Assembly: GCF_900101625.1 (NCBI RefSeq)
Contig: NZ_FMYZ01000002.1
Coordinates: 620,001 to 684,000 of the forward strand
DNA length: 64,000 bases
Source: Cupriavidus sp. YR651
GTDB lineage: Bacteria; Pseudomonadota; Gammaproteobacteria; Burkholderiales; Burkholderiaceae
Reading direction: 5' to 3'
Both the position numbers and the translations under genes were made by a program. This document shows positions 21,193-27,449 of the stretch, piece by piece. Within the stretch, counting starts at the first letter, position 1, and each line of letters begins with the position of its first letter. Below the pieces are notes generated by a model. It saw nothing but the letters and a program-made list of their open reading frames with translations, did not search any database and was not told the origin of the DNA.

Positions 21193-21355
21193 GGCGGGCC
21201 AGACGCCCCTGCCAACCGCAACAGAAGCCCTTAGAGCGCCGTTGCCACATCCAAGCTACCCAGGCACCAAACGCCCTCAAAAGATTGAATAGAGCGCTTC
21301 GCGCTAGGGGCGCTCGCCGCGCGGCGTCTCCGGTCAGCCTGGGCGCGTCAGTGGC

Positions 21356-21523
21356 CCGCTGAGCTCGTCGTCCCTTTTCCGAACATAGTCCACTCCCTTC
21401 GGACTTTCGCGGCATAAACGGGCGACCTCCCAATTGCGAAAAGGCCGCAATTGGGCCCCTCCCATTTATTCCACGTTCCGAAGGGAGCGGCCTTGCATGT
21501 TCGCGGGACGACGAACTCAGCGG
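21356..21523. repeat. Long nested hairpin of 168 bases, candidate packaging signal
   Basis: Five arm pairs nest in order: 21356-21374 with 21505-21523 (19 bp, one mismatch), 21380-21386 with 21497-21503, 21393-21403 with 21477-21487 (11 bp perfect), 21414-21422 with 21461-21469 (one mismatch) and 21429-21438 with 21446-21455 (10 bp perfect, 7-nt loop). Such a structure suits an ssDNA phage packaging signal. Confidence 0.72.
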
Positions 21524-21614
21524 ACTGATGCCGAAGCAGCTTCGGCAAGCCTCCCGGAGACCAAGACGCCGGGACTCAGAATCTAGCGGCCCGATGACCT
21601 TAAAGGCGGAAACC

Positions 21615-21926
21615 ATGAACCAACTCACTCTCTCGCTCGCCGGCGGCATGTGCAACGCCCCGCTGTGGTTCGCCCTTCCGCGTAAGCGCCGCGCATCGCG
21701 CGCCAAGTTCGCTTTCCGCCCTTGGGTCCAGCTCGTGCTCAAACTGCCTATTCGCAAACTCATCCGCAATACCTCCCACTTCGTGTGGACGCGCCCCGAT
21801 GGCAAGCAATTCGTCTGCCGCACCATCCGTCAGCTCGTAGCCCGCGTCATGGACTACGATGGCGCGATCCTTCGTGGCCTGCTGCCCATCGCGGAACGTC
21901 TACAAGCGTCGCGCCGCAAACGCTAA
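21615..21926 (+). CDS. Hypothetical phage protein antisense to the phage module
   Basis: This 103-residue basic protein has no recognised family. AAAGG lies eight bases before the ATG at 21615. It begins MNQLTLSLAGGMCN, then has a basic cluster RKRRASRAK and a C-terminal QASRRKR. It runs opposite to the phage structural genes and its 3' end overlaps the zot stop by four bases. Reverse-strand genes in inoviruses are often regulators, and the basic charge would allow DNA binding, but no helix-turn-helix is clear. Confidence 0.55.
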   Translation: MNQLTLSLAGGMCNAPLWFALPRKRRASRAKFAFRPWVQLVLKLPIRKLIRNTSHFVWTRPDGKQFVCRTIRQLVARVMDYDGAILRGLLPIAERLQASRRKR

Positions 21927-23119
21927 CCTTCCGAGGCCTGAGGCACCGGCTTTTGGTTCATCACGCCATCTGCCGGCACCGCCGCAACCTGCGGCGCGTC
22001 GCATAGGGCCACGAGCTCGACCTGGTCGTACTTGAACTTGACCGCGCAGTCATTGAGCCGCGTGACCTTGTAGCCCGCCTCCTGCATCTGCTCGGAATTG
22101 CTCACGAATACCCGCTGGCCGTTCTGCGACATCACCAGGGCCACAACCATCCGTCCGTGCATGGTGGCAATGCCCGTGACGTGGATACCTAGCCCCGCGA
22201 AGGGATGGCCGCTTACCTGGCCATTGCGGGCCGACTGGCCATCACCAGGTGCGTGCTCATTGCCTGCGCGCGCACCTGGTGCAGAAGCAGGAGCGACCGC
22301 AGGAACAACACCAGGTGAAGCGGTGGCATTCCGCTGGGCGGCAAGCGGCTTGTCACGCGGCGCGCCCTTGAGCGGATTGACGCTCTTGCTCGTGGTGAGG
22401 ATCACGACCAGGAGCACCATGCAAATACCGAAGCCGATGAAAGGCCAGCGACGCCACAGCGGGACAATGTCATTGGCGGTCAGCTCGGCGCCGGCCTGGC
22501 TCGTCTTGGTGTGGGAGCGATAGAACCGGAAGTACTTCGAATCATATTTCCGCACCCCGGTATTGACCACGTCGCCCCGGACACCGTCCACCACCTTACG
22601 GATATAGCCATTGTTCGAGCCAAACGCCGTGGCCTTGCGCACTCGATAGCAGACCTGCACCAGGTCAACGATGTCCTTGCAGACCTTGCCATGCGACTGC
22701 GTGATGAGCAGCACGTCCGCCAGCTCATGGCGGTGCATCGAGTACCACTCCCGCACCTTGCGCTGGGTGCCTTCCCTGGGCAGGCACATGTGCACCTCGT
22801 CAATGACGTAGAGCGGCCCCGCGCCATTGTCAGGATGCCGCCACGTATCTCCGTAGCACTCGCCCGTAGAGAAGGGACGGCGGTACACCTCAGAGTCCGC
22901 ATCATCGACCAGGCCAAACGCCCCGCGCCGTGCCTCTGGCTTGCCCAGGGCATGACTGCGGATCTCCAGCAACGCCCGTTGCTCTGGCGGAAACTGGTCG
23001 AGCACCAGCGGAAGGTTAGTAATGACCTTGCGCCCGGATGCCAGGGCAGGGATCACGTGATACGCCACCGCCTCGTATGACTTACCGCCGCCAGGCGCTC
23101 CCAGGAGAAGGTTAATCAT
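21923..23119 (-). CDS. Zot/pI assembly ATPase of the filamentous phage
   Basis: This 398-residue inner-membrane motor extrudes the phage. It begins MINLLLGAPGGGKSYEAVAY, with Walker A GAPGGGKS at 8-15. Walker B is LYVIDEVH near residue 103. A single membrane segment WPFIGFGICMVLLVVILTTS lies near 228-247, followed by a Pro/Ala-rich periplasmic linker and a C-terminal domain with two cysteines. The start at 23119 overlaps the end of the 74-residue gene by eight bases and has AGGA upstream; an upstream extension of the frame is an artefact. Confidence 0.93.
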   Translation of the reverse strand: MINLLLGAPGGGKSYEAVAYHVIPALASGRKVITNLPLVLDQFPPEQRALLEIRSHALGKPEARRGAFGLVDDADSEVYRRPFSTGECYGDTWRHPDNGAGPLYVIDEVHMCLPREGTQRKVREWYSMHRHELADVLLITQSHGKVCKDIVDLVQVCYRVRKATAFGSNNGYIRKVVDGVRGDVVNTGVRKYDSKYFRFYRSHTKTSQAGAELTANDIVPLWRRWPFIGFGICMVLLVVILTTSKSVNPLKGAPRDKPLAAQRNATASPGVVPAVAPASAPGARAGNEHAPGDGQSARNGQVSGHPFAGLGIHVTGIATMHGRMVVALVMSQNGQRVFVSNSEQMQEAGYKVTRLNDCAVKFKYDQVELVALCDAPQVAAVPADGVMNQKPVPQASEG

Positions 23120-23336
23120 GGTCGCCATCCTGGTCGTCATCGTCCAGGGCATCGAACGCAGCCTGGATACGCTCGTACTTCTCCTGCAACCGCTCCAGAC
23201 GCTCCTGGAGCGCCTCAATGCGATCGGTTGGCGCTGGCATTTGGTCCTCCAGCTCAGCGAGCTTGGCCTGCACATCCATGATGCGGTCCACAACCTCGCC
23301 ATTGAACTCCATCAACTCGTCACGGCTGTATGACAT
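23112..23336 (-). CDS. Small coiled-coil phage protein before zot
   Basis: This 74-residue acidic protein is predicted to be almost entirely helical, with heptad-like spacing from about 15 to 65 (VDRIMDVQAKLAELEDQM, then LQERLERLQEKYERIQAAF) and an Asp-rich tail. It lies one base after the pVI-like gene and overlaps zot by eight bases, so it is translated with them. A role as an assembly cofactor is a guess; no family is recognised. Confidence 0.72.
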   Translation of the reverse strand: MSYSRDELMEFNGEVVDRIMDVQAKLAELEDQMPAPTDRIEALQERLERLQEKYERIQAAFDALDDDDQDGDHD

Positions 23337-23337
23337 G

Positions 23338-23682
23338 TCAGCTCCCCAAGCGCGTGAACGGGATCACCTGCAGAGTGAGCTTGATCAGGATCGCCGCCAG
23401 GATGATCGCCAGGGACTCGCCCACCCGAACCAGCCCGATCATGTTGACCAGGTCGGGCGGCATGCCGCTGATGTACTGCGCCGGGTTCATCGCCGCAAAG
23501 GCATCCGTCCCAGGCAAGCCGTTGAGCGCGGTCTGCGTCATTTTCAGAAGGCCCTCGACCAGCCAGCAGCCCAGGTCAGTGCCGAGCAGCCAAGCCGCGG
23601 CGAACGCCGCAACGGCGAGCGACCCCAACCAGGTCGCGAGCTTGACGATCTTGAGCAAGATCGCCGTGAAGAAAGCACCCAT
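23338..23682 (-). CDS. pVI-like minor coat protein (DUF2523-like)
   Basis: This 114-residue hydrophobic protein has membrane segments at about 5-34 and 88-108, separated by a polar loop containing NPAQYISGMPPDLVN. Size, topology and position between the pIII-like gene and zot match pVI, which caps the virion end and anchors pIII. AAGGGGG precedes the ATG. Confidence 0.82.
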   Translation of the reverse strand: MGAFFTAILLKIVKLATWLGSLAVAAFAAAWLLGTDLGCWLVEGLLKMTQTALNGLPGTDAFAAMNPAQYISGMPPDLVNMIGLVRVGESLAIILAAILIKLTLQVIPFTRLGS

Positions 23683-23692
23683 GTCCGCCCCC

Positions 23693-25159
23693 TTAGAAAA
23701 TGATCTTGCGCGCCGTGAAGGCCGCCGTGGCCATCAGGATCAAGCCCACCGTCTGGAAGATCCAGCACGGCACGTCGAACTGCCGAGAGCCAAAATTGCC
23801 CGCCTTGCCCAGGTTGAACGACAGGCCCCACACCGGGCATTGCCCCGCGCCAAAGCTCGGGAACATCGTCTTCACCGCCTGGTAAAACTCAGTCGTCTGG
23901 ATGTTCGGCTTGTTGTCCCGCCACACCCCCGCCAGGCCGTCCGGATACTTCTGCGTGTACAGCTTCGGCACCTCAGGCATGTCCGAGTCCTGGAAGGTGT
24001 AATCCGGCTTTTCCGACGACGACCCCGAGCCGACAGTGTTGCCCTGGGAATCCTTGGTAGTCGTGGTGGTCTCGTTGGTGACCGTGTAGCCCAGGGCGTT
24101 ATCCCCCGCCGTGTTGCCGGTCTGACCGATCTTCATTGTCGGCGTGGTCGTGGACGTGGTCGTGTACGTCTGACCATCTGCACCAGTCGTGGTCTTGGTC
24201 GAAGGCTTGCCCTGGATCGTGGGCGAAGGAATCGTCCAGGAGGCCGCATCAACGGCATCCAGGGGCACCCATCCACCGTTGTCGTAAATATTCTTGATGA
24301 CGTCAGGCGCCAGGTTCGCATGCGCGCCAAGGCCATTGGTGATAGCTGACTCAATCTGCGCATCCGTGGCCGGAGTCGCACCCTGTGCCGGGGCATAGCC
24401 AGGCGGCATACATTGCCCGTTGACCTTGGTCGAGCCAGGCTGAACACAAGTGCCGTCCGTGAAGCGATTAATACTGAGGTCTTCAAAAATCACACCGTTG
24501 TCAACGCGCTGACGCAAGCACCCATACGTCGTAGGGTGAACGCTAATGCCGGCATAAGTCGTCGCCACACCCGTGCCCGTTTTTATCCGGTCCGCAATGA
24601 GCGCCTTGCACAAGGTCGCGCCATCGCCGTACATCGTTCCCGTGCTAAGCGACACCAGCCCGTATTCCGTCGACGGGTAAGGCGTACCGTTAGGCGCCTG
24701 CTCAGGTGTGCCCGCTTTCGTCCACGCACCGTTGAGGTACGAGATCCCAGCCTCCAGCAGGAGCGAAGCCGCCACGGTGCCGGCGATCCCGCCAGGCGAG
24801 ATCCGCGCGACGTTGACGATGCCTTTTCCCAGGGAAGACACAGGTGACTTGATGACGTCGATCACTGCCGTCTTGACCGCCGCCCCCATGCCCGACCCTG
24901 CGCCGACCTCCAGGACCGCCGTACGCTCCATCGTGGCGATCCCACCATTGAGCGTGACCACCTGGGGCGCCCCTGGATACCGCGCCCGGTTGTAGGCCGA
25001 AATATCGCGCGTGAGCTGGTCGATATTGGCCTGTGAGCTGGAACCGATGATGTTGCCGTTCGCGTCCCAATGCAGTTGCGTTTGCGCGCGCGCTTGCCCA
25101 ATGAAAAACAGGGCCAACAAGAGCCCTGTCATTAACCATCCCAAGTAACGCTTAATCAC
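23693..25159 (-). CDS. pIII/TspB-like adsorption protein
   Basis: This 488-residue minor virion protein probably binds the receptor or pilus. It has a signal peptide (residues 1-25, ending QARA), a large N-terminal part, a Thr/Gly-rich linker (about 315-395), a C-terminal domain with CPVWGLSFNLG and DVPCWIFQTV that resembles the TspB family, and a final membrane anchor (about 465-485). The start is GTG at 25159, sharing the GTGA overlap with the stop of a 34-residue gene, so translation is coupled. Adsorption domains vary, so host range cannot be inferred. Confidence 0.85.
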   Translation of the reverse strand: MIKRYLGWLMTGLLLALFFIGQARAQTQLHWDANGNIIGSSSQANIDQLTRDISAYNRARYPGAPQVVTLNGGIATMERTAVLEVGAGSGMGAAVKTAVIDVIKSPVSSLGKGIVNVARISPGGIAGTVAASLLLEAGISYLNGAWTKAGTPEQAPNGTPYPSTEYGLVSLSTGTMYGDGATLCKALIADRIKTGTGVATTYAGISVHPTTYGCLRQRVDNGVIFEDLSINRFTDGTCVQPGSTKVNGQCMPPGYAPAQGATPATDAQIESAITNGLGAHANLAPDVIKNIYDNGGWVPLDAVDAASWTIPSPTIQGKPSTKTTTGADGQTYTTTSTTTPTMKIGQTGNTAGDNALGYTVTNETTTTTKDSQGNTVGSGSSSEKPDYTFQDSDMPEVPKLYTQKYPDGLAGVWRDNKPNIQTTEFYQAVKTMFPSFGAGQCPVWGLSFNLGKAGNFGSRQFDVPCWIFQTVGLILMATAAFTARKIIF

Positions 25160-25260
25160 GATGCCCGCCCCCGGAAAGCCATCAGAAAACAGAAGGCGCT
25201 CAAGCCCCCCAGGACAGCCATCAGGCCGTAGAAGAGTGCTACGAGCGCCCCTGTTGCCAT
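25156..25260 (-). CDS. Tiny membrane protein, 34 residues (pVII/pIX-like)
   Basis: The peptide MATGALVALFYGLMAVLGGL and the following residues form one or two hydrophobic helices with a basic C-terminus (FRGRAS). It sits between the major coat and pIII-like genes, where inoviruses place small minor coat proteins, and overlaps the pIII start by four bases. Assignment to pVII or pIX is positional. Confidence 0.65.
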   Translation of the reverse strand: MATGALVALFYGLMAVLGGLSAFCFLMAFRGRAS

Positions 25261-25270
25261 CACTGACCCC

Positions 25271-25405
25271 TTAGGCCTTCTTGACGCCGCGCTTGCCCAG
25301 GTCGATGCCCTTGAACGCCATGTTGATGGCGATCACGACAACGCCCGTTGCAGCGACGAAAGCCGTCACGGTCGAAAAATCCACAGCAGCAAAAATGTCA
25401 GCCAT
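25271..25405 (-). CDS. Major coat protein (pVIII-like), 44 residues, no leader
   Basis: This short protein has an acidic N-terminus (MADIFAAVDFSTV), a hydrophobic helix (about 13-31) and a basic C-terminus (KGIDLGKRGVKKA), the charge layout of filamentous coat proteins whose C-terminus meets the DNA. It has no cleavable signal peptide, like the 44-residue coat protein of phage Pf3. AAGGGAG lies eight bases upstream. It should be the most abundant phage product. Confidence 0.85.
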   Translation of the reverse strand: MADIFAAVDFSTVTAFVAATGVVVIAINMAFKGIDLGKRGVKKA

Positions 25406-25467
25406 TTCCAAACTCCCTTGAGGTTTGCCAGGGAAGCCGCCCCGACGCCGGTTGGGGTAGAGCCCCT

Positions 25468-25626
25468 TTAAACCTTGCGGATCATGTCCACCGCCACGCC
25501 GATGGCGAATCCCACCGACCAGGACACAACGACAGACATGAAGCCCCAGGAGAACACCGCCAGGACGTCCTGGGGCGTGATGCCGATGGTGGCGAGCTGG
25601 GCCAGAGTGCAGCAGGTCTCAGTCAC
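25468..25626 (-). CDS. Small single-helix membrane protein, 52 residues
   Basis: It starts at GTG 25626, overlapping the preceding small gene by eight bases (GTGACTGA). The sequence has a polar start with two cysteines, then VLAVFSWGFMSVVVSWSVGF as a membrane segment, and ends VDMIRKV. It may be a minor coat protein; the position upstream of the major coat gene fits. Confidence 0.65.
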   Translation of the reverse strand: MTETCCTLAQLATIGITPQDVLAVFSWGFMSVVVSWSVGFAIGVAVDMIRKV

Positions 25627-25741
25627 GACGCGCCACCGCAGAAAGGGCAGAGCGGTACTTTGCGTACAGCGCCTGAGAATGAGCGCGGCGATCCTTCTCG
25701 ACGGCCACATGTTCAGAGAGCAGAGACAGGAGCCAGCGCAT
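25619..25741 (-). CDS. Hypothetical 40-residue phage protein
   Basis: A basic helical peptide (MRWLLSLLSEHVAVEKDRRA onward) whose start overlaps the previous stop as TGATG and whose stop overlaps the next start. The tight coupling on both sides is the main reason to accept it. Confidence 0.5.
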   Translation of the reverse strand: MRWLLSLLSEHVAVEKDRRAHSQALYAKYRSALSAVARRD

Positions 25742-25908
25742 CACTCACCCTCAGGTTCTTGCGTTTCGCAACTCTCCGGCGAATCGCAAACAGGGCAGTA
25801 GTAACCGCCCGTAGCCTCATCCTCGAACAGCGTCGATTGATCGACGCAGCCGCAATCCAAGCACTCGCGCCACCGAATTTCCTCGCCAGGATGACCCAAC
25901 GCGCTCAT
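25741..25908 (-). CDS. Zinc-ribbon-like small phage protein, 55 residues
   Basis: Two metal-binding knuckles are visible: CLDCGC (residues 16-21) and CPVC (38-41), with a 16-residue acidic spacer and an acidic C-terminus. GGGGGA precedes the ATG at 25908. It overlaps the upstream stop by one base. The fold suggests nucleic-acid binding or a metal-stabilised adaptor. No family is assigned. Confidence 0.65.
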   Translation of the reverse strand: MSALGHPGEEIRWRECLDCGCVDQSTLFEDEATGGYYCPVCDSPESCETQEPEGE

Positions 25909-26060
25909 CACCATTCCCCCATCAAACCGCCGAGTTCAGCGACAACCTTGCGCAATTCGATGCGCGTGAGACGCAGATGCATCGGCATGTCGGCATAGCG
26001 GGGATCGCGAAATTCGCACAGCAGATCGCCCAGGTCGAAACGAAGGAGCTCGCGATCCAT
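25908..26060 (-). CDS. Hypothetical 50-residue phage protein ending GGLMGEW
   Basis: A mixed-charge helical protein starting MDRELLRFDLGDLL. It overlaps both neighbours as TGATG. Its C-terminus GGLMGEW, and the DNA beneath it, is repeated in the preceding gene, pointing to partial duplication. Confidence 0.55.
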   Translation of the reverse strand: MDRELLRFDLGDLLCEFRDPRYADMPMHLRLTRIELRKVVAELGGLMGEW

Positions 26061-26185
26061 CACCATTCCCCCATCAAACCTCCCATACCCTGAAGCACAC
26101 GCGCTGCGTGCTCAGGATTGGCCTGCCAGTACAGGTCAGCGCGAAATTCGAGAAAGTTGAAGAGAAGGCCGCGAAGGATGTTCAT
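26060..26185 (-). CDS. Hypothetical 41-residue phage protein ending GGLMGEW
   Basis: It begins MNILRGLLFNFLEFRADLYW and ends with the same GGLMGEW as the following gene. GGGGA lies seven bases upstream of the ATG at 26185; a longer frame upstream lacks a site and overlaps the ssDNA-binding gene. The N-terminal half is hydrophobic enough to touch the membrane. Confidence 0.55.
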   Translation of the reverse strand: MNILRGLLFNFLEFRADLYWQANPEHAARVLQGMGGLMGEW

Positions 26186-26237
26186 CACCAGTCCCCGTAA
26201 ACGAAACTGAGGCCGGCGAACCGGCCCCATCTTGTTG

Positions 26238-26543
26238 TTAGGCCGCTTGGGCCTGCTTCGCCGGTTGTGCCACCGGTCGACCATTCAGACCCTTCAGGCC
26301 CGACACTTCGAAATCGATACGACCGTCACGAACACGAGGCGAGAACTCGGGCAGGTAGTCACCTTGCGGCGTGTCCTTGAGCGCGTCCGCCAGCATGACC
26401 GTGCCCACGCTGATGCGCGGGTCCTCACCGTCGCGTTGCGCGGTAATGACGCACTGAGCTTCGTGCATGGTGTAGTCACGGCCCGTCTTGATCGACCGGC
26501 CCGAACGCGTGTTCACAGCAAGAATCGTCAGCTTGAAATTCAT
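26238..26543 (-). CDS. Phage ssDNA-binding protein (pV-like)
   Basis: This 101-residue protein should coat the phage single strand before packaging. It reads as a beta-rich OB-like fold (NFKLTILAVNTRSGRSIKTG, then YTMHEAQCVITAQRDGED), with a flexible Ala/Gln-rich tail. Position as the first gene of the minus-strand phage module, size and tail fit pV-type proteins. AAAGG lies upstream. The divergent region to its right carries the operator-like repeats, so its promoter is probably controlled by the neighbouring regulator. Confidence 0.78.
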   Translation of the reverse strand: MNFKLTILAVNTRSGRSIKTGRDYTMHEAQCVITAQRDGEDPRISVGTVMLADALKDTPQGDYLPEFSPRVRDGRIDFEVSGLKGLNGRPVAQPAKQAQAA

Positions 26544-26626
26544 GGCTTGTTACCTTTCGAAATGAATGAGGCCGGCCGTGCCAGCCCGGAGCGGTTTACC
26601 CGCCGTCGTTTACGCCCTAAACTTCT

Positions 26627-26684
26627 GTTATTCCGTTCGAAATTATTACGTTCGGAACACACGAAGATTATTACGTTCGGAACA
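26627..26684 (+). promoter_or_regulatory. Repeated operator-like sites between pV-like gene and regulator
   Basis: ATTATTACGTTCGGAACA occurs exactly twice, at 26642-26659 and 26667-26684, 25 bases apart, each centred on the dyad GTTC-g-GAAC. A weaker copy with GTTCGAA lies at 26635-26641. They sit in the only divergent intergenic region of the right end and are likely binding sites for the XRE-like regulator. Confidence 0.65.
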
Positions 26685-26706
26685 ACGCAGCAAAGAGGAA
26701 ATTTCT

Positions 26707-26967
26707 ATGAGCTACCGCGAACTGATAGAGAAGGCGTTGCACGGTAGAAGCGTGTTGAAAGCAGCCATGGACTTGAACATCCCGCAGCCCTCTTTGCGGA
26801 AGTACTGCAATGGAGAGCGGATGCCCCCGTTCGACGTGGCCCTGCAGCTTGCGAATGAAGCTCAGATGGACCCGGGCGAGGTGTTCCTGATGCTTGCCCA
26901 AGAAGAGGCACGCAGGAGCGGCAAGGAGTTTAGGGGGATCGAAATGGACCCTCTCCGCCATTTATAA
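26707..26967 (+). CDS. XRE-like phage regulator whose C-terminus is made by the att site
   Basis: This 86-residue protein has a helix-turn-helix of the phage type seen in DUF3693-like proteins (VLKAAMDLNIPQPSLRKYCNG, about residues 16-36), followed by helices MPPFDVALQLANEAQMDPGEV. AAAGAGG precedes the ATG at 26707. Codons 81-85 lie in the 14-bp att core, so only the last codon and the stop TTA-TAA come from host DNA. In the excised circle the frame would run on for 62 codons to 147 residues and end over the recombinase start. It probably controls lysogeny through the adjacent repeats. Confidence 0.8.
   Translation: MSYRELIEKALHGRSVLKAAMDLNIPQPSLRKYCNGERMPPFDVALQLANEAQMDPGEVFLMLAQEEARRSGKEFRGIEMDPLRHL
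26948..26961 (+). repeat. Right att core (attR)
   Basis: The second copy of ACCCTCTCCGCCAT lies inside the 3' end of the phage regulator gene. Host sequence resumes immediately after it, with the original tRNA-downstream DNA and terminator. Confidence 0.88.
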
Positions 26968-27013
26968 GAAGCTGTCCGGTTCGCCGGGCAAGCAACAAAC
27001 TGTAGTAACACTC

Positions 27014-27053
27014 AAACCGACGCACTGCGCAAGCAGCCGTCGGTTTTGTTTTT
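27014..27053 (+). terminator. Original host terminator of tRNA-Ser, now displaced
   Basis: Identical in its 40 bases to the copy at 15697-15736: AAACCGACG (27014-27022) pairs with CGTCGGTTT (27038-27046), with a T-rich tail. It now ends the phage regulator transcript instead of the tRNA. Confidence 0.88.
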
Positions 27054-27134
27054 CTGGCGCAGCGCTGGCAACCCTTCCGCAATCTATATTGGTGACGTGG
27101 CGCCATGCCATGGCAACCGGCAGGAGGGATGCCT

Positions 27135-27296
27135 ATGAGTCGCAACACGCACTCAAATTCGAAGCGGCCGTCGCCGAATATCCGAATCGAGAAGCGGCAC
27201 AGCAAGGACACTGATATGCAACAGGCCACGCAAGTGCATCGCGAGATGAAGATGCCCGAGCCCGGCGGCATGCGGCAGCGGACCCATCGCAAATAG
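27135..27296 (+). CDS. Small basic hypothetical protein, 53 residues
   Basis: AGGAGGG lies six bases before the ATG at 27135, and a very strong terminator follows the stop, so this looks like a real short gene. The peptide is hydrophilic and basic (MSRNTHSNSKRPSPNIRIEK onward, ending MRQRTHRK), probably unstructured. No family is recognised. Confidence 0.6.
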   Translation: MSRNTHSNSKRPSPNIRIEKRHSKDTDMQQATQVHREMKMPEPGGMRQRTHRK

Positions 27297-27318
27297 CTGC
27301 AGCTCAGAATCCTGCATC

Positions 27319-27352
27319 ACGACGCCCGGTATGGTCCGGGCGTCGTTGTTTT
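27319..27352 (+). terminator. Strong intrinsic terminator
   Basis: An 11-bp perfect stem (ACGACGCCCGG at 27319-27329 with CCGGGCGTCGT at 27336-27346), a 6-nt loop and a T-rich tail end the small basic gene. Confidence 0.9.
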
Positions 27353-27449
27353 AAGATGACGCGTCTCCGCTGATGCCAGGCGGGCCGGCTGTCAGGCCGG
27401 CAACTCGCCAGCTCTCCAACTCGCCAATCCGTCCACCCGATCCGGCCAC

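Larger units (their letters stand above)
20998..21614. other. Structured noncoding region between rep and zot: probable origin and packaging signal
   Basis: These 617 bases contain many stable inverted repeats and no supported gene. They include a 10-bp stem at 21157-21192, AGCGC-ttc-GCGCT at 21293-21305, a CGCCGCGCGGCG palindrome at 21315-21326, a long nested hairpin at 21356-21523 and GCCGAAGC-a-GCTTCGGC at 21530-21546. Inoviruses keep their replication origins and packaging hairpin in such a region. Which hairpin does which is not visible. Confidence 0.65.

Noticed and set aside
25741..25908. A frameshift in the zinc-ribbon gene
   Set aside because: On re-reading the bases at 25850-25870 the frame is continuous from 25908 to the stop at 25741.
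15697..27053. The three similar 40-base sequences as a CRISPR-like or insertion-sequence repeat
   Set aside because: There are only three copies, irregularly spaced over 11 kb, each a folding terminator; two flank att sites and one is in coding sequence.
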